From assembly GCA_013041765.1 (NCBI GenBank), contig JABDRL010000150.1, forward strand, positions 1-36,371: a stretch of 36,371 nt of DNA, in the 5' to 3' direction. The stretch comes from Dactylosporangium sp. GTDB taxonomy: Bacteria; Actinomycetota; Actinomycetes; Mycobacteriales; Micromonosporaceae. The notes beneath the pieces were generated by a model. That model did not search any database and was not told where the DNA came from. It saw nothing but the letters and a program-made list of their open reading frames with translations. Shown in pieces: positions 5,972-13,668 of this stretch (within the stretch, counting starts at the first letter, position 1; each line of letters opens with the position of its first letter). Made by a program: the position numbers and the translations under genes.

Positions 5972-8245
5972 ATGCAACCGCAGCCGGGGCCGCCACGCCC
6001 GACGTCAACACCCCAATCACAGCCCGTCGAGGAACGGCCGCAGCCGCTCGAGTCGGTTCTGGTCGACAACGTCTGGTCCCTCGCCGCCGATCTCACCTCG
6101 ATCAGCAGCACGGCGAGCGGGTGGCGAACCCTGGCATCAGACCTCGATGCCGCCCGGGACCCTGTTGACGCGAAAGCCACCCAGCTGTCCGGCAACCGCT
6201 GGACCGGCAGTGCCCACGATGCCTACCACGCCCACCGCAAGGACCTCAACACCAGCATCGACGATGTCATCGCATCGGCGACCAGTATCGCCAAGGCTCT
6301 CGAAACCATCGTCGACCTCATGGCGGACGCCCAGAAGCAGCTGTCGACGGCCCTGTCCGACGCCAACGGGCAGGTCCCCGCCACGGTCGTGGGCAGCCAG
6401 GTCCATTTCTTCCCCGCAACCGACGAGCAGGCCACGAGCATCGCCACCTTCGTCGCCGCCGCCAAGACCATCCGCAGCACACTCACCGCCGCAGCCGACA
6501 CCCACCTGCACACCATCGCCGCGGCGAGAAAGCCCATGCGAGAGGTGCGGACCGACTGGGAGTCATACGCCTCGGTCACCGACCAGGGATGGATACCGGC
6601 CCGGATGCGCCGAAACCCCTATGCCCCGGAGGGCCGGTCGAAGATTGCCACCGACACCTTGACCATCATCGATGACGGTCACGGTCACGTGCTCATCAGC
6701 ACCGGCAATACCCGGGACAAGGTCGAGGTCCGGATGGACCCAAAGACCGGCGAGCAGATCGTCGTCATCAACGGCGAGGAGACGCGCTATCCCGCCACCA
6801 CCAACCTCACCATCCGCACGGGGGATGGCAACGACCAGATCACCGTCGACAAGAACGCCTCCATCGGCCTCGTCCTCCTCGGCGGCACCGGCGACGACCA
6901 GATCACCGGAGGCGCTGGCGACGACCGCATCCTCGGCGGTATCGGCTACGACACCCTCAACGGCCGCGGCGGCAACGACCGGATCACCGCTGGCCACAGC
7001 GGCACCAACCCGCCGTCCGTGGCCGAGCGGCCGGCCATCGACGGTGTCGACGGCGGCGCCGGCGACGACACCATCACCGGGAGCAGCGACGGCTCCTCCC
7101 TCGTCGGCGGCGACGGCAACGACCGCATCCTCGGCGGCGACGGCCGGGACGACATCCACGGCGGAGACGGCGACGATCAGATCTCCGGCGCGCTCAGCAA
7201 TGACTACCTGCACGGGGGATCCGGCGACGACTACCTCTCCGGCGGGGACGGCAACGACTACCTCGACGCCGGCGCGGGCGACGACGTCCTCAGCGGCGGG
7301 CGGGGCAACGACATCGCCTACGCGCTGGCCGGCCGGGACACGGTCCGTGGCGGCACGGGCGAGGACTACCTCGACGGCGGACCGGGCAATGACCGGATCA
7401 GTGGCGACGCGGGCGACGACATCCTGTTCGGCGGGCGGGGCGACGACCTTCTCCGCGGCGGGGCGGGCAACGACGTCAGCTACGCCGGCGCGGGCCGGGA
7501 CACCGTCGACGCCACCTCGGGCAGTATCGCCCCCGAGCCCTACCGCGGGCCCGACGGGATTCCGCACGCCCCCACCCCCGAGAACGACACCGTCTACGCC
7601 CAGTCCGAGGACACCGTCACCGGCGCGGAGCTCCTCCAGTACGTCGAGATCACCGACGCCGGGGCATATGTCAACATCAAGGGAACCCCGGAGTTCATCG
7701 CCCGGGTGGAATCCGATCTCGACGCCCTGCGCTCCTCGCCAACTGGCGAGGCCATGCTCACCGATCTGCAGCAGGAGCATGACGGCTCCTGGTTCCACGG
7801 CGGACTCAACATCCTCGAGTTGGACGAGCAGAACGGCCGGGCCTTCGCGGTCACGGCGATCCCGCCAGCGTCAGATCCCGGAGTCATCATTGCCACATAC
7901 ATCTCAGATTCGGAAAATATCCAGCCAGCCATTTTCTACAACCCGTCATACAGCAGCAGCGGGGAGCAGCCCCCGATCGTCACCCTGTATCACGAAATGG
8001 CACATATATATCAAATCGCCCATATGAGTGGAAACGTTTTGGACTACCAGGGGGATGACGCCAAGGACCACGGGATCAACACCTACGAGCGGCAAGCCGT
8101 CGGGCTCCCCATCGACCATGACTGGTACTGGCCCTGGTCCGCCTCAACGCCGGAACGGATCGACCCGGACCAGCCACTGATCTACACCGAGAACGGCCTG
8201 CTTGCCGAGCTCGAACTGCCCACCAGACCCCACTACAGACGATAA
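5972..8245 (+). CDS. Putative T7SS effector: WXG100-like, RTX repeats, M91 zinc metallopeptidase
   Basis: A 757-residue modular protein. Residues 1-35 are Pro/Gln-rich. Residues about 36-190 are helical and contain NRWTGSAHDAYHAH with W77-x-G79, like the WXG100 turn of T7SS substrates. Residues about 284-513 hold many GGxGxDxx units (for example GGAGDDRILGG), the calcium-binding RTX roll. The C-terminal region contains LYHEMAHIYQ, a HExxH zinc site at residues 674-678, and a downstream YERQAVG whose Glu706 could be the third ligand. This fits the M91 (NleD-like) family, whose type member cleaves host MAP kinases. ATG 5972 has GGAG at 5963-5966; a longer TTG start at 5858 is unlikely. There is no Sec signal, so export is inferred to use T7SS. 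No immunity gene follows on the same strand; the convergent CPBP gene overlaps its end by 13 bp. Targets are unknown. Confidence 0.82.
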   Translation: MQPQPGPPRPTSTPQSQPVEERPQPLESVLVDNVWSLAADLTSISSTASGWRTLASDLDAARDPVDAKATQLSGNRWTGSAHDAYHAHRKDLNTSIDDVIASATSIAKALETIVDLMADAQKQLSTALSDANGQVPATVVGSQVHFFPATDEQATSIATFVAAAKTIRSTLTAAADTHLHTIAAARKPMREVRTDWESYASVTDQGWIPARMRRNPYAPEGRSKIATDTLTIIDDGHGHVLISTGNTRDKVEVRMDPKTGEQIVVINGEETRYPATTNLTIRTGDGNDQITVDKNASIGLVLLGGTGDDQITGGAGDDRILGGIGYDTLNGRGGNDRITAGHSGTNPPSVAERPAIDGVDGGAGDDTITGSSDGSSLVGGDGNDRILGGDGRDDIHGGDGDDQISGALSNDYLHGGSGDDYLSGGDGNDYLDAGAGDDVLSGGRGNDIAYALAGRDTVRGGTGEDYLDGGPGNDRISGDAGDDILFGGRGDDLLRGGAGNDVSYAGAGRDTVDATSGSIAPEPYRGPDGIPHAPTPENDTVYAQSEDTVTGAELLQYVEITDAGAYVNIKGTPEFIARVESDLDALRSSPTGEAMLTDLQQEHDGSWFHGGLNILELDEQNGRAFAVTAIPPASDPGVIIATYISDSENIQPAIFYNPSYSSSGEQPPIVTLYHEMAHIYQIAHMSGNVLDYQGDDAKDHGINTYERQAVGLPIDHDWYWPWSASTPERIDPDQPLIYTENGLLAELELPTRPHYRR
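6823..7510 (+). repeat. RTX-type calcium-binding repeat tract
   Basis: Inside the effector gene, GGxGxD-type nonapeptide units recur from GDGNDQITV to GAGRDTVDA. They are interrupted once near 7000-7050 by a stretch lacking the motif. At the DNA level this gives many near-repeats around GGCGGCnnnGGCnACGAC, which also keep the antisense frame open. By family knowledge such repeats bind calcium and fold into a beta-roll after export. Confidence 0.9.
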
Positions 8246-9078
8246 TCGACCCAGGATCCGGCCCGGTGGGCACGCCACAGCGTCCAGCCCCCGGCTGCGG
8301 TCGCCATCGCCACGGTCACCGCCGACGCCTCCGGGCCGAACGCGCCGCCGGTCAGGAGTTCCGGCCCGTCCAGCCGCACCGAGCACAGCCCGGATGGCGG
8401 GACGTTGCCGGACACGCTGAGCCCCAGCCAGCCCTGCGCGAGGTTCCATCCCAGGTGGATGCCGACGCAGGCCCACAACCGGCGGGTGAGCAGGTAGACC
8501 GCACCGAGCAGCACCCCCGCCTCCATCGTGATCGCCAGCGAGGACCAGAGGGTGGCATGGTCGTTGAGCATGTGGACGAATCCGAAGCACAGCGATGAGA
8601 GCGCCAGGGCATGCCAGGTTCCCAGCGACCGCTCGACGATGCGGAGCAGGACCCCGCGGAAGGCCAGTTCCTCGACAAACCCCGGCAGCACCGCCATGGC
8701 AAACGCCGTCATCGCCGCGTCACCGGCGGTCCCTCCCGGAGCGAGGTGTGCCCCGCCCAGCGCGGCGATCGTCCCCACGGCCACGAGCAGCAGCCCGCCG
8801 CCGAGGCCGATCCCGACGAGCCATTCCCCCGGTGCGCCCCGGAGGTCCAGCTCCGCCGCCGCCCGGCGGCCCTCCATCAGGCGAACCAGCACCACGAGGT
8901 AGCTGGCATAGGCGACCACAACGCCCAGGAGCACGGCGACCGGCGTCACCACCGGGCCGGACCCGAACACCGCCTCCGCCGCAAGGACGGCACCCTCGCC
9001 GAACACCAGGGTCACCAGCAGCCCCACGAACACCCGCAGCAGCGGATTCCCGCGCCACGGATGCGCGCGCGAGGTCAT
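8233..9078 (-). CDS. CPBP family intramembrane glutamic endopeptidase (CAAX protease-like)
   Basis: A polytopic membrane protein of 281 residues with about seven hydrophobic segments. The three CPBP/ABI motifs are visible: FVEELAFRGVLL (EExxxR), CFGFVHMLND (FxxxH) and CVGIHLGWNLAQ (HxxxN). The catalytic Glu pair and His residues are intact. Start ATG 9078 is preferred because GGGAG lies nine bases upstream; ATG 9117 would add 13 residues but has no usable spacing. Family members process prenylated proteins or peptides or act in bacteriocin self-immunity; the substrate here is unknown. Its 3' end overlaps the effector gene tail to tail by 13 bp and its promoter faces that of EspC-like copy C. 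A protective role against the neighbouring effector is conceivable but unsupported. Confidence 0.9.
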   Translation of the reverse strand: MTSRAHPWRGNPLLRVFVGLLVTLVFGEGAVLAAEAVFGSGPVVTPVAVLLGVVVAYASYLVVLVRLMEGRRAAAELDLRGAPGEWLVGIGLGGGLLLVAVGTIAALGGAHLAPGGTAGDAAMTAFAMAVLPGFVEELAFRGVLLRIVERSLGTWHALALSSLCFGFVHMLNDHATLWSSLAITMEAGVLLGAVYLLTRRLWACVGIHLGWNLAQGWLGLSVSGNVPPSGLCSVRLDGPELLTGGAFGPEASAVTVAMATAAGGWTLWRAHRAGSWVDYRL

Positions 9079-9142
9079 GCCCGTACTCTCCCGTTCCGAC
9101 CGGTGCCCATGGTTCATTCCACCGCATGCATCGACACTGCGA

Positions 9143-9155
9143 TACCCTGTCGCGC
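9143..9155 (+). promoter_or_regulatory. Leaderless promoter of EspC-like copy C
   Basis: TACCCT at 9143-9148 is followed by seven bases (GTCGCGC) and the ATG at 9156. No Shine-Dalgarno sequence is present. Both the spacing and the sequence match the copy A promoter, and the element is nearly identical to that of the intact effector at 5906-5918. Confidence 0.65.
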
Positions 9156-9476
9156 ATGGCGACAGAGATCCGAGCTGATCCCATTGAGCTGGTCAAACTG
9201 GCCCAGGTGACCCTCGCTGGCGCGGATGGAACCACTGATGCCTTCCTGGCGGCGCAACCCAACCTGTGTCCGCCGCGCAAGGCCTTCGGCAACACGTCGT
9301 CTTCGGCGAATGCGTTCGGCGAGGTGGAGGCCGCTGCCGCCGACGTGGAGACGGCGGCGTTCTGGCTAGCAACGACGCTTGAGGGCGACGTGGACCGGCT
9401 GTACCAGGTCGCCGTCAACTATGAGCAGGCCGACGCCGCGGTCGCCGACAGCTTGAGCAAGACGACCTCGCCCTGA
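9156..9476 (+). CDS. EspC-like T7SS target protein, copy C
   Basis: A 106-residue paralogue of the protein at 5262-5588, also starting MATEI and sharing LVKLAQVTLAGAD, AFGN, TLEGD and DRLYQVAV. It keeps a YxxxD motif (Y89-E-Q-A-D93) near the C-terminus, the general export signal of type VII substrates, in the position expected after the second helix. The start is set by the leaderless promoter and by homology to copy A. Downstream is a broken effector fragment, so its natural effector partner at this site is gone. It may instead serve the intact effector encoded 0.9 kb upstream. No T7SS machinery genes (EccC ATPase, EccD) are in the window, so the secretion link rests on the fold and motif only. 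Confidence 0.72.
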   Translation: MATEIRADPIELVKLAQVTLAGADGTTDAFLAAQPNLCPPRKAFGNTSSSANAFGEVEAAAADVETAAFWLATTLEGDVDRLYQVAVNYEQADAAVADSLSKTTSP

Positions 9477-9699
9477 ACCACCACCCACCAGGCCGGACCC
9501 GGTCCGCGTCGGCCACCTCTGGTCACTTGACGCCGATCCGGTCACGATCATCGATGCGGCGGGTGCCTGACGGGCCTTGGCCGCTGCTCCACACCGAGAA
9601 CGGGTTGACGGGTTGCTCGCCGAGTTCGAGCTACCCGCCCGGACGTCCTACCAGCGGGGCGGAGAACCCGGCAGGTCCTCCGCCCCACTGGTCCGGTGA
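9477..9699 (+). pseudogene. Second effector relic with an 8-bp duplication frameshift
   Basis: The region just after EspC-like copy C reads VRVGHLWSLDADPVTI (about 9511-9558), which lines up with VLVDNVWSLAADLTSI of the intact effector. Then, in another frame, it reads PDGPWPLLHTENGL and, after a further shift, LLAEFELPARTSYQRGG up to a TGA at 9697-9699. The last shift is explained exactly by a tandem duplication of ACGGGTTG (9600-9607 and 9608-9615). Removing one copy restores ENGLLAEFELP, matching ENGLLAELELP of the intact gene. No start codon precedes the first block, and the WXG, RTX and protease regions are missing. Confidence 0.75.
9600..9615 (+). repeat. Exact 8-bp tandem duplication causing a frameshift
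   Basis: ACGGGTTG occurs twice without a gap. Because 8 is not a multiple of 3, the second copy shifts the frame within the conserved ENGL-LAE segment of the effector relic. Confidence 0.85.
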
Positions 9700-9711
9700 T
9701 CAGGACACCGG
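9693..9711. terminator. Weak hairpin between convergent units
   Basis: CCGGTG and CACCGG form a 6-bp stem with a 7-base loop just before the stop of the GH74 gene and at the end of the effector relic. The stem is short and no U tract follows; it may help end transcription from either side. Confidence 0.35.
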
Positions 9712-9713
9712 CC

Positions 9714-12416
9714 TCACTGGCAGGTGATGCTCGGTGCCGAGGTGCCGATCGTGCCGCCGCCCAGGAATCCGAACGTCGCCGTGCCGCTGGCCGGGAGCGT
9801 GCTGTTCCAGGAGGTTGGCGTCACCGTGTACGGGTTGCTGCCCGACAGGGTGCCGTTCCACAACTGGGTGACGGTCAGCCCGCTGGCGAAGGTCATCGTC
9901 ACCGTCCAGCCGGACTTGGTCGTCCCGCTGGTGTTCGTCACCGTCACCTCGCCCTGGAAACCGCCGGGCCATGAGCCGACGGTCGAGTAGGCGGCGGTGC
10001 AGGCCCCCGTGGCCGTCCCCGACGCGCTCGGCGAGGCGGAGGACGACGCCGACGGGGAAGTGGACGACGCCGACGGAGACGCCGTTGACGCCGACGGAGA
10101 CGCCGTTGACGCGCCGGGCGAGACGGTGGTGCTGCCGGTGGTGTCGGCGTAGATGATGCCGCGACCGTTGGTGCCGAGATACACCCGGCCGTAGACCCGG
10201 GGGTCACCGGTCAGCGCCTCCCCGGCGTTGCCGTACTGGTGCTGGTCGTCGTTGATGCGCACCCACGTCGCCGCGGTGTCGTCGGACCGGTAGACCCCGG
10301 TGACGCCATCGATCGTGCCCATGAGGTACAGGGCGTGGTAGTCGGCCCCGGTCGCGGCCATGCCGTAGCCGATGTTGACCGCACCGCTGACGCCGGAGAT
10401 CTGGTCGAAGGTGGCTCCGGCGTCGGTCGAGCGATAGACCCCGGTGTCGCCAGCCAGCCAGATATCGCCCTCGTGGCCGGGGACGGCCTTGAACTTGGCG
10501 TCCGTCGGCAGGCCACTGGCGGCGGTGGTGAAGGTGGCGCCGCCGTCGGTGGACACGTAGAACGTGCCGTCGGACAGGCCATAGAACGTCATCGGGTTGA
10601 CCCGGTCGGACTCGATCCGCGCGTTGGCGGGAATGCCCGAAGCGGTGCTCCAGGAATTGCCGAAGCCGACGGAGTAGGCGACCTGGATACCGGAGTCGCC
10701 CGGCGCCCAGACGAAGCGGCTGCCGTCGGCGGCGGCGGCGATGGTACCGCCGTTGTTGACGCCACCGGGCTCGGTGCCCTGGAACCAGGTCGACCCGCCA
10801 TCGGTGGAGAAGGCGGCGTGCGAGTCGTCCGGCCGGTCGGAGTCGGTGAAGTTCCCGGCCCGGACCATGACGCTCGGGTTGAGTTCCGCGAAATCGACGC
10901 TGGTCGTCGAGGTGAAGTTGGGCGAGGTGAACATCATTGGCACGGTGCTGAAGCTGTCGTGCCGGAAGCCGCCGATGTCACCGAGGGCGCTGACCAGGTT
11001 GGCGCCGGACGGCGGGCTCATCAGGTCCAGGACCGCGGTCTCCTCCAGGCCCTGGGCCATCGGCCTGATGGTGAACTGCGTGTCGTTGTCCCAGTTGGTC
11101 AGCTCGGTGGTGCCGTAGATGGTGGCCCCGGTGCCGTACATCATCCGGTCGGAGTCGAACGGGTCGATTTCCAGCGACTCGTTCATCCAGCCGAGCTTGG
11201 GACTCACCTCGGGCAGTTCCGGGGTGGAACCCCAGGTCAGCCACGGGCTGTCCGAGACGTCCATGGTGTAGCGGAACGTGCGGTTGGGGTAGCTCTCCCA
11301 GTCCCAGATCTGCGTCCAGGTCGCCCCGAAGTCGGTACTGCGGAAGAAGATGGCATCCGGCCACCAGGAGATCTGGGTGGCGACCATGAGCGTTCCGGGG
11401 TTCTGCCGATCGACGGTCAGGCCGCTGTAGCCGAAGTAGTCGTCGTCGCTGCTCGACGGGATCGGGCTGATCTGCGTCCAGGTGCCGGTGGCGATGTCGT
11501 ACTTCCACACATCGCCCTTTGCCCCGTCGTACGGGCCGCCGGTGTCGCTGGTCGAGATGTACAGGATGCGGTTGTCCTCGTCGATGACGCCCTTGTGGGC
11601 GAGGTAGCCCGTCGGGGCGCCCGAGATGGCCGACCAGCTCGCGCCGCCGTCGGTCGAGCGGTAGACGGTGTTGTCCAGGTCGGCGACGCCGACGTAGATG
11701 CCGGGGGTGGCGCTGCCGGCCGAGCCGCTGGCCGGGTCGAAGGTCACCCAGACGTCGCCCTGGTTGTCGGCGGTGTAGGCGTTGGCGGCGTCCTGCACGT
11801 AGTTGCCGACGTTCGGGAAGTTGGTCACCTGTGCCCAGGTGACACCGGAATCGGTGGACTTCCACAGCCCGTTGCCGCTGGGCGCCGCGAAGTACACGAT
11901 GCTGTTGTCATTGGGGTCGACGGCCAGGCGCTCGCCCATGCCCCGGCCGGGCATGTTGCCGCCCAGCTTGAACGGCAACTCGGTGGCCTGCCAGGTCGCC
12001 CCTCTGTCGGTGGAGCGCAGAATCGCACCGTTGTTGGGATCCCAGTCGTTGGTGTACATGCCAACCGCGGCGTAGACCTTGTCGGCGTCCACCGGGTCCG
12101 GCGCGATACTCACGACGCCGTTCCAGCCCCACTCGTCCCATCCGACCCAGTCGAGCAGTGGGGTCCAGGTGCTGTTGCCGGCGTTCCAGCGGTACGCACC
12201 ACCGATATCGGTCCGCGCGTAGATCAGATTCTGCTCTTTCCGGCTGAAGATGAGGCCGGGGACGAAACCACCCCCGTCAATTCGGACGTTCTCCCACGTG
12301 TAGGTATCTGCTGTTGCCGTGGTCGCCGCAGTGGCGGTGACGGCGTTCACGATCGCAAGCGCAGAGCCCGCAGCGGCGATTGCAAGAGCGATCCCGCCGG
12401 CAAGTTTTCTTCGCAT
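9714..12416 (-). CDS. Secreted GH74 xyloglucanase with CBM2
   Basis: A 900-residue extracellular glycoside hydrolase. It starts with a signal peptide (MRRKLAGGIALAIAAAGSAL... ending near ATA-A); ATG 12416 is chosen because AGGAAGG lies nine bases upstream and because the signal peptide begins there, not at the upstream GTG 12518. Residues about 45-750 form the double beta-propeller of GH74: at least seven Asp-box motifs (STDRGATW, STDGGASW and similar) and the two family Asp sites in RTDIGGAYRW and ALGDIGGFRHD, which are the expected general acid and base. A Ser/Pro/Ala linker (TASPSAS repeats) leads to a C-terminal CBM2 (from CTAAYSTVGSW, with conserved Trp residues and a Cys at each end) that binds cellulose. 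It should cut xyloglucan in plant cell walls. The monocistronic unit has a 500-bp upstream region. Confidence 0.95.
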   Translation of the reverse strand: MRRKLAGGIALAIAAAGSALAIVNAVTATAATTATADTYTWENVRIDGGGFVPGLIFSRKEQNLIYARTDIGGAYRWNAGNSTWTPLLDWVGWDEWGWNGVVSIAPDPVDADKVYAAVGMYTNDWDPNNGAILRSTDRGATWQATELPFKLGGNMPGRGMGERLAVDPNDNSIVYFAAPSGNGLWKSTDSGVTWAQVTNFPNVGNYVQDAANAYTADNQGDVWVTFDPASGSAGSATPGIYVGVADLDNTVYRSTDGGASWSAISGAPTGYLAHKGVIDEDNRILYISTSDTGGPYDGAKGDVWKYDIATGTWTQISPIPSSSDDDYFGYSGLTVDRQNPGTLMVATQISWWPDAIFFRSTDFGATWTQIWDWESYPNRTFRYTMDVSDSPWLTWGSTPELPEVSPKLGWMNESLEIDPFDSDRMMYGTGATIYGTTELTNWDNDTQFTIRPMAQGLEETAVLDLMSPPSGANLVSALGDIGGFRHDSFSTVPMMFTSPNFTSTTSVDFAELNPSVMVRAGNFTDSDRPDDSHAAFSTDGGSTWFQGTEPGGVNNGGTIAAAADGSRFVWAPGDSGIQVAYSVGFGNSWSTASGIPANARIESDRVNPMTFYGLSDGTFYVSTDGGATFTTAASGLPTDAKFKAVPGHEGDIWLAGDTGVYRSTDAGATFDQISGVSGAVNIGYGMAATGADYHALYLMGTIDGVTGVYRSDDTAATWVRINDDQHQYGNAGEALTGDPRVYGRVYLGTNGRGIIYADTTGSTTVSPGASTASPSASTASPSASSTSPSASSSASPSASGTATGACTAAYSTVGSWPGGFQGEVTVTNTSGTTKSGWTVTMTFASGLTVTQLWNGTLSGSNPYTVTPTSWNSTLPASGTATFGFLGGGTIGTSAPSITCQ

Positions 12417-12921
12417 GAAGGGCTGCCTTCCTGTCCACGCGCCACCCGGTGCGGCGGCCGGGCCAGGACCAGCCAGTCCTTCGGTCGCTCCACCGGACAC
12501 GCATGTGAACGAACACACATCGTTGGGATACCCTCAGTACTCCCGAGCCTGCTCCGGGCGAAGCGTCACATGCCGTCTGGACAGTGTCAATATTGACGAC
12601 TCTCCCAACGAAATACCGACGGTGATGCGCTGAAAGTTTCGATTTCCAGCGTGGCGAACAGCCTCATCCCGCCAGAAACAGCACCCGGGAAAGCCCTTAC
12701 TTCAAGGGTTCCATCGCTGTCCACAAAGGATTTCACCAAGCCGGTCCGGGCGGTGCGGGCATCCACCGGAGACGAATTCCCCGACCCGAGATCACCGCCC
12801 CGGACGGTCGCATGGCGGCCGCCCGCCCCGCCATCAACGGCGCGCACCGGCTGCGGGTCGCCGGGATTCTACGGCACGATGCCGCGACGGCAACCAGGCT
12901 CGCGGATTCGCTTCGCGGCTT
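12417..12921. other. Upstream region of the GH74 and NlpC/P60 genes, non-coding
   Basis: No gene is supported in these 505 bp. They hold the GH74 ribosome-binding site, an imperfect inverted repeat (ATGTG at 12503-12507 with CACAT at 12516-12520), and a perfect 12-bp palindrome at 12586-12597. On the minus strand TTGACA (12590-12585) could be a -35 box for GH74 but its -10 partner is weak. Short frames such as 12587-12847 minus and 12651-12941 plus resemble nothing I recognise. Confidence 0.5.
12586..12597. promoter_or_regulatory. Palindrome overlapping a -35 box, candidate operator of GH74
   Basis: GTCAATATTGAC is a perfect 12-bp palindrome located 170 bp upstream of the GH74 start. It overlaps TTGACA on the coding strand of that gene. 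A repressor binding here could control the hydrolase. No LacI/CebR-type TGGGAGCGCTCCCA site is present. Confidence 0.4.
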
Positions 12922-13575
12922 ATGCCGACAATGTACGTTGACGAAGCTGTGAGGCTTTATCACGTATTTCGTTCTGCCGCGCTTGCCGCGTCGACCGCCC
13001 TGGCCGTCGTCGCCGCAGCGCCGAGCGCCGTACTCATCGGGTCGACCGCGACAGCCCGAATGGAGCGCCCGGAACCCCCGTTCCGCCGCTCGCTGACCGC
13101 GCTCGACGAGCCGCCCCCGGCCACGCGAGCGGCCGACACCCCGACAGAAGATCGAGAACCCGACCGCGACCAGGCCCGAGCCGCCCGCTCCGCGCCCCGC
13201 TCGGTGGCTGTGCCCCCGGTCAACATCGGCGAACAGGCCGCGCGTTTCGCCTACGCTCAGATCGGCAAACCTTACCGGATCGGGACGAAAGGCCCGAATA
13301 CCTACGACTGCTCCGGACTCACCCTTGCGGCCTGGCGTTCGGCGGGGATCGGCCTGCCCCACAGCGCCGCGGCCCAGTACCGGCAGGTCAACCGGATCAG
13401 CCGGGCCGACCTGCGCCCGGGAGATCTGGTTTTCTACTTCCGGCGTATCACCCATGTTGGCGTATACGTCGGCAACAGCCGGATCATTGACGCCCCACGC
13501 CCGGGCAGACGGGTTACGCTCCGGCCGATGGATACGATGCCCGTCGCGGGGTATGGCCGCCCCGCCACGGGCTAG
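12922..13575 (+). CDS. Secreted NlpC/P60 family cell-wall hydrolase
   Basis: A protein of up to 217 residues with an N-terminal hydrophobic segment (FRSAALAASTALAVVAAAP) that is a signal peptide or anchor, a Pro/Arg/Asp-rich linker at about residues 50-95, and a C-terminal NlpC/P60 domain. The catalytic Cys lies in NTYDCSGLTLAAWR, the His in RITHVGVYVG, and the third polar position falls in RIIDAP. Such enzymes cut D-gamma-glutamyl-diaminopimelate bonds in peptidoglycan. The start is uncertain: ATG 12922, ATG 12931 and GTG 12949 are in frame and none has a clear ribosome-binding site; GTG 12949 would place the signal peptide at the very N-terminus. It is followed by a good hairpin terminator, so it is probably monocistronic. 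Confidence 0.88.
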   Translation: MPTMYVDEAVRLYHVFRSAALAASTALAVVAAAPSAVLIGSTATARMERPEPPFRRSLTALDEPPPATRAADTPTEDREPDRDQARAARSAPRSVAVPPVNIGEQAARFAYAQIGKPYRIGTKGPNTYDCSGLTLAAWRSAGIGLPHSAAAQYRQVNRISRADLRPGDLVFYFRRITHVGVYVGNSRIIDAPRPGRRVTLRPMDTMPVAGYGRPATG

Positions 13576-13591
13576 TCGCCGATCCGACCGG

Positions 13592-13618
13592 GCCGGTCAG
13601 CGCACCTCGCTGACCGGC
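13592..13618 (+). terminator. Hairpin terminator after the NlpC/P60 gene
   Basis: A perfect 11-bp stem (GCCGGTCAGCG and CGCTGACCGGC) with a five-base loop begins 16 bp after the stop codon. A few T residues follow at 13619-13626, but there is no U tract. Confidence 0.75.
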
Positions 13619-13668
13619 TCATCGTTCGGGATAGACTGCCGGGATCACGAGGGCGGGAGGGGTCCGTC

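Noticed and set aside
6823..7510. Regular DNA repeats resembling a tandem-repeat or CRISPR-like array
   Set aside because: The period and variation follow the nonapeptide codons of RTX repeats; there are no fixed repeats with unique spacers.
6563..7798. Long minus-strand open frame opposite the RTX repeats (411 codons)
   Set aside because: A shadow caused by the regular GGC/GAC-rich RTX codons; no ribosome-binding site and no family resemblance.
8233..9078. CPBP protease as dedicated immunity protein of the M91 effector
   Set aside because: CPBP proteins can give self-immunity to some bacteriocins, but this gene is convergent, has its own promoter and is not repeated next to the relics, so the link is only proximity.
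12528..12535. GATACCCT on the plus strand, like the -10 box of the EspC-like genes
   Set aside because: No gene starts within reach on that strand; probably chance.
10239..12596. 785-codon plus-strand frame opposite GH74
   Set aside because: Antisense shadow of the GH74 gene, whose signal peptide, Asp boxes and CBM2 are clear.
12417..12921. Possible c-di-AMP (ydaO-type) riboswitch before the NlpC/P60 gene
   Set aside because: Such elements often precede actinobacterial cell-wall hydrolase genes, but the conserved ydaO core segments are not present here.
12733..13455. 240-codon minus-strand frame overlapping the NlpC/P60 gene
   Set aside because: Opposes a clear NlpC/P60 catalytic domain and has no recognisable features.
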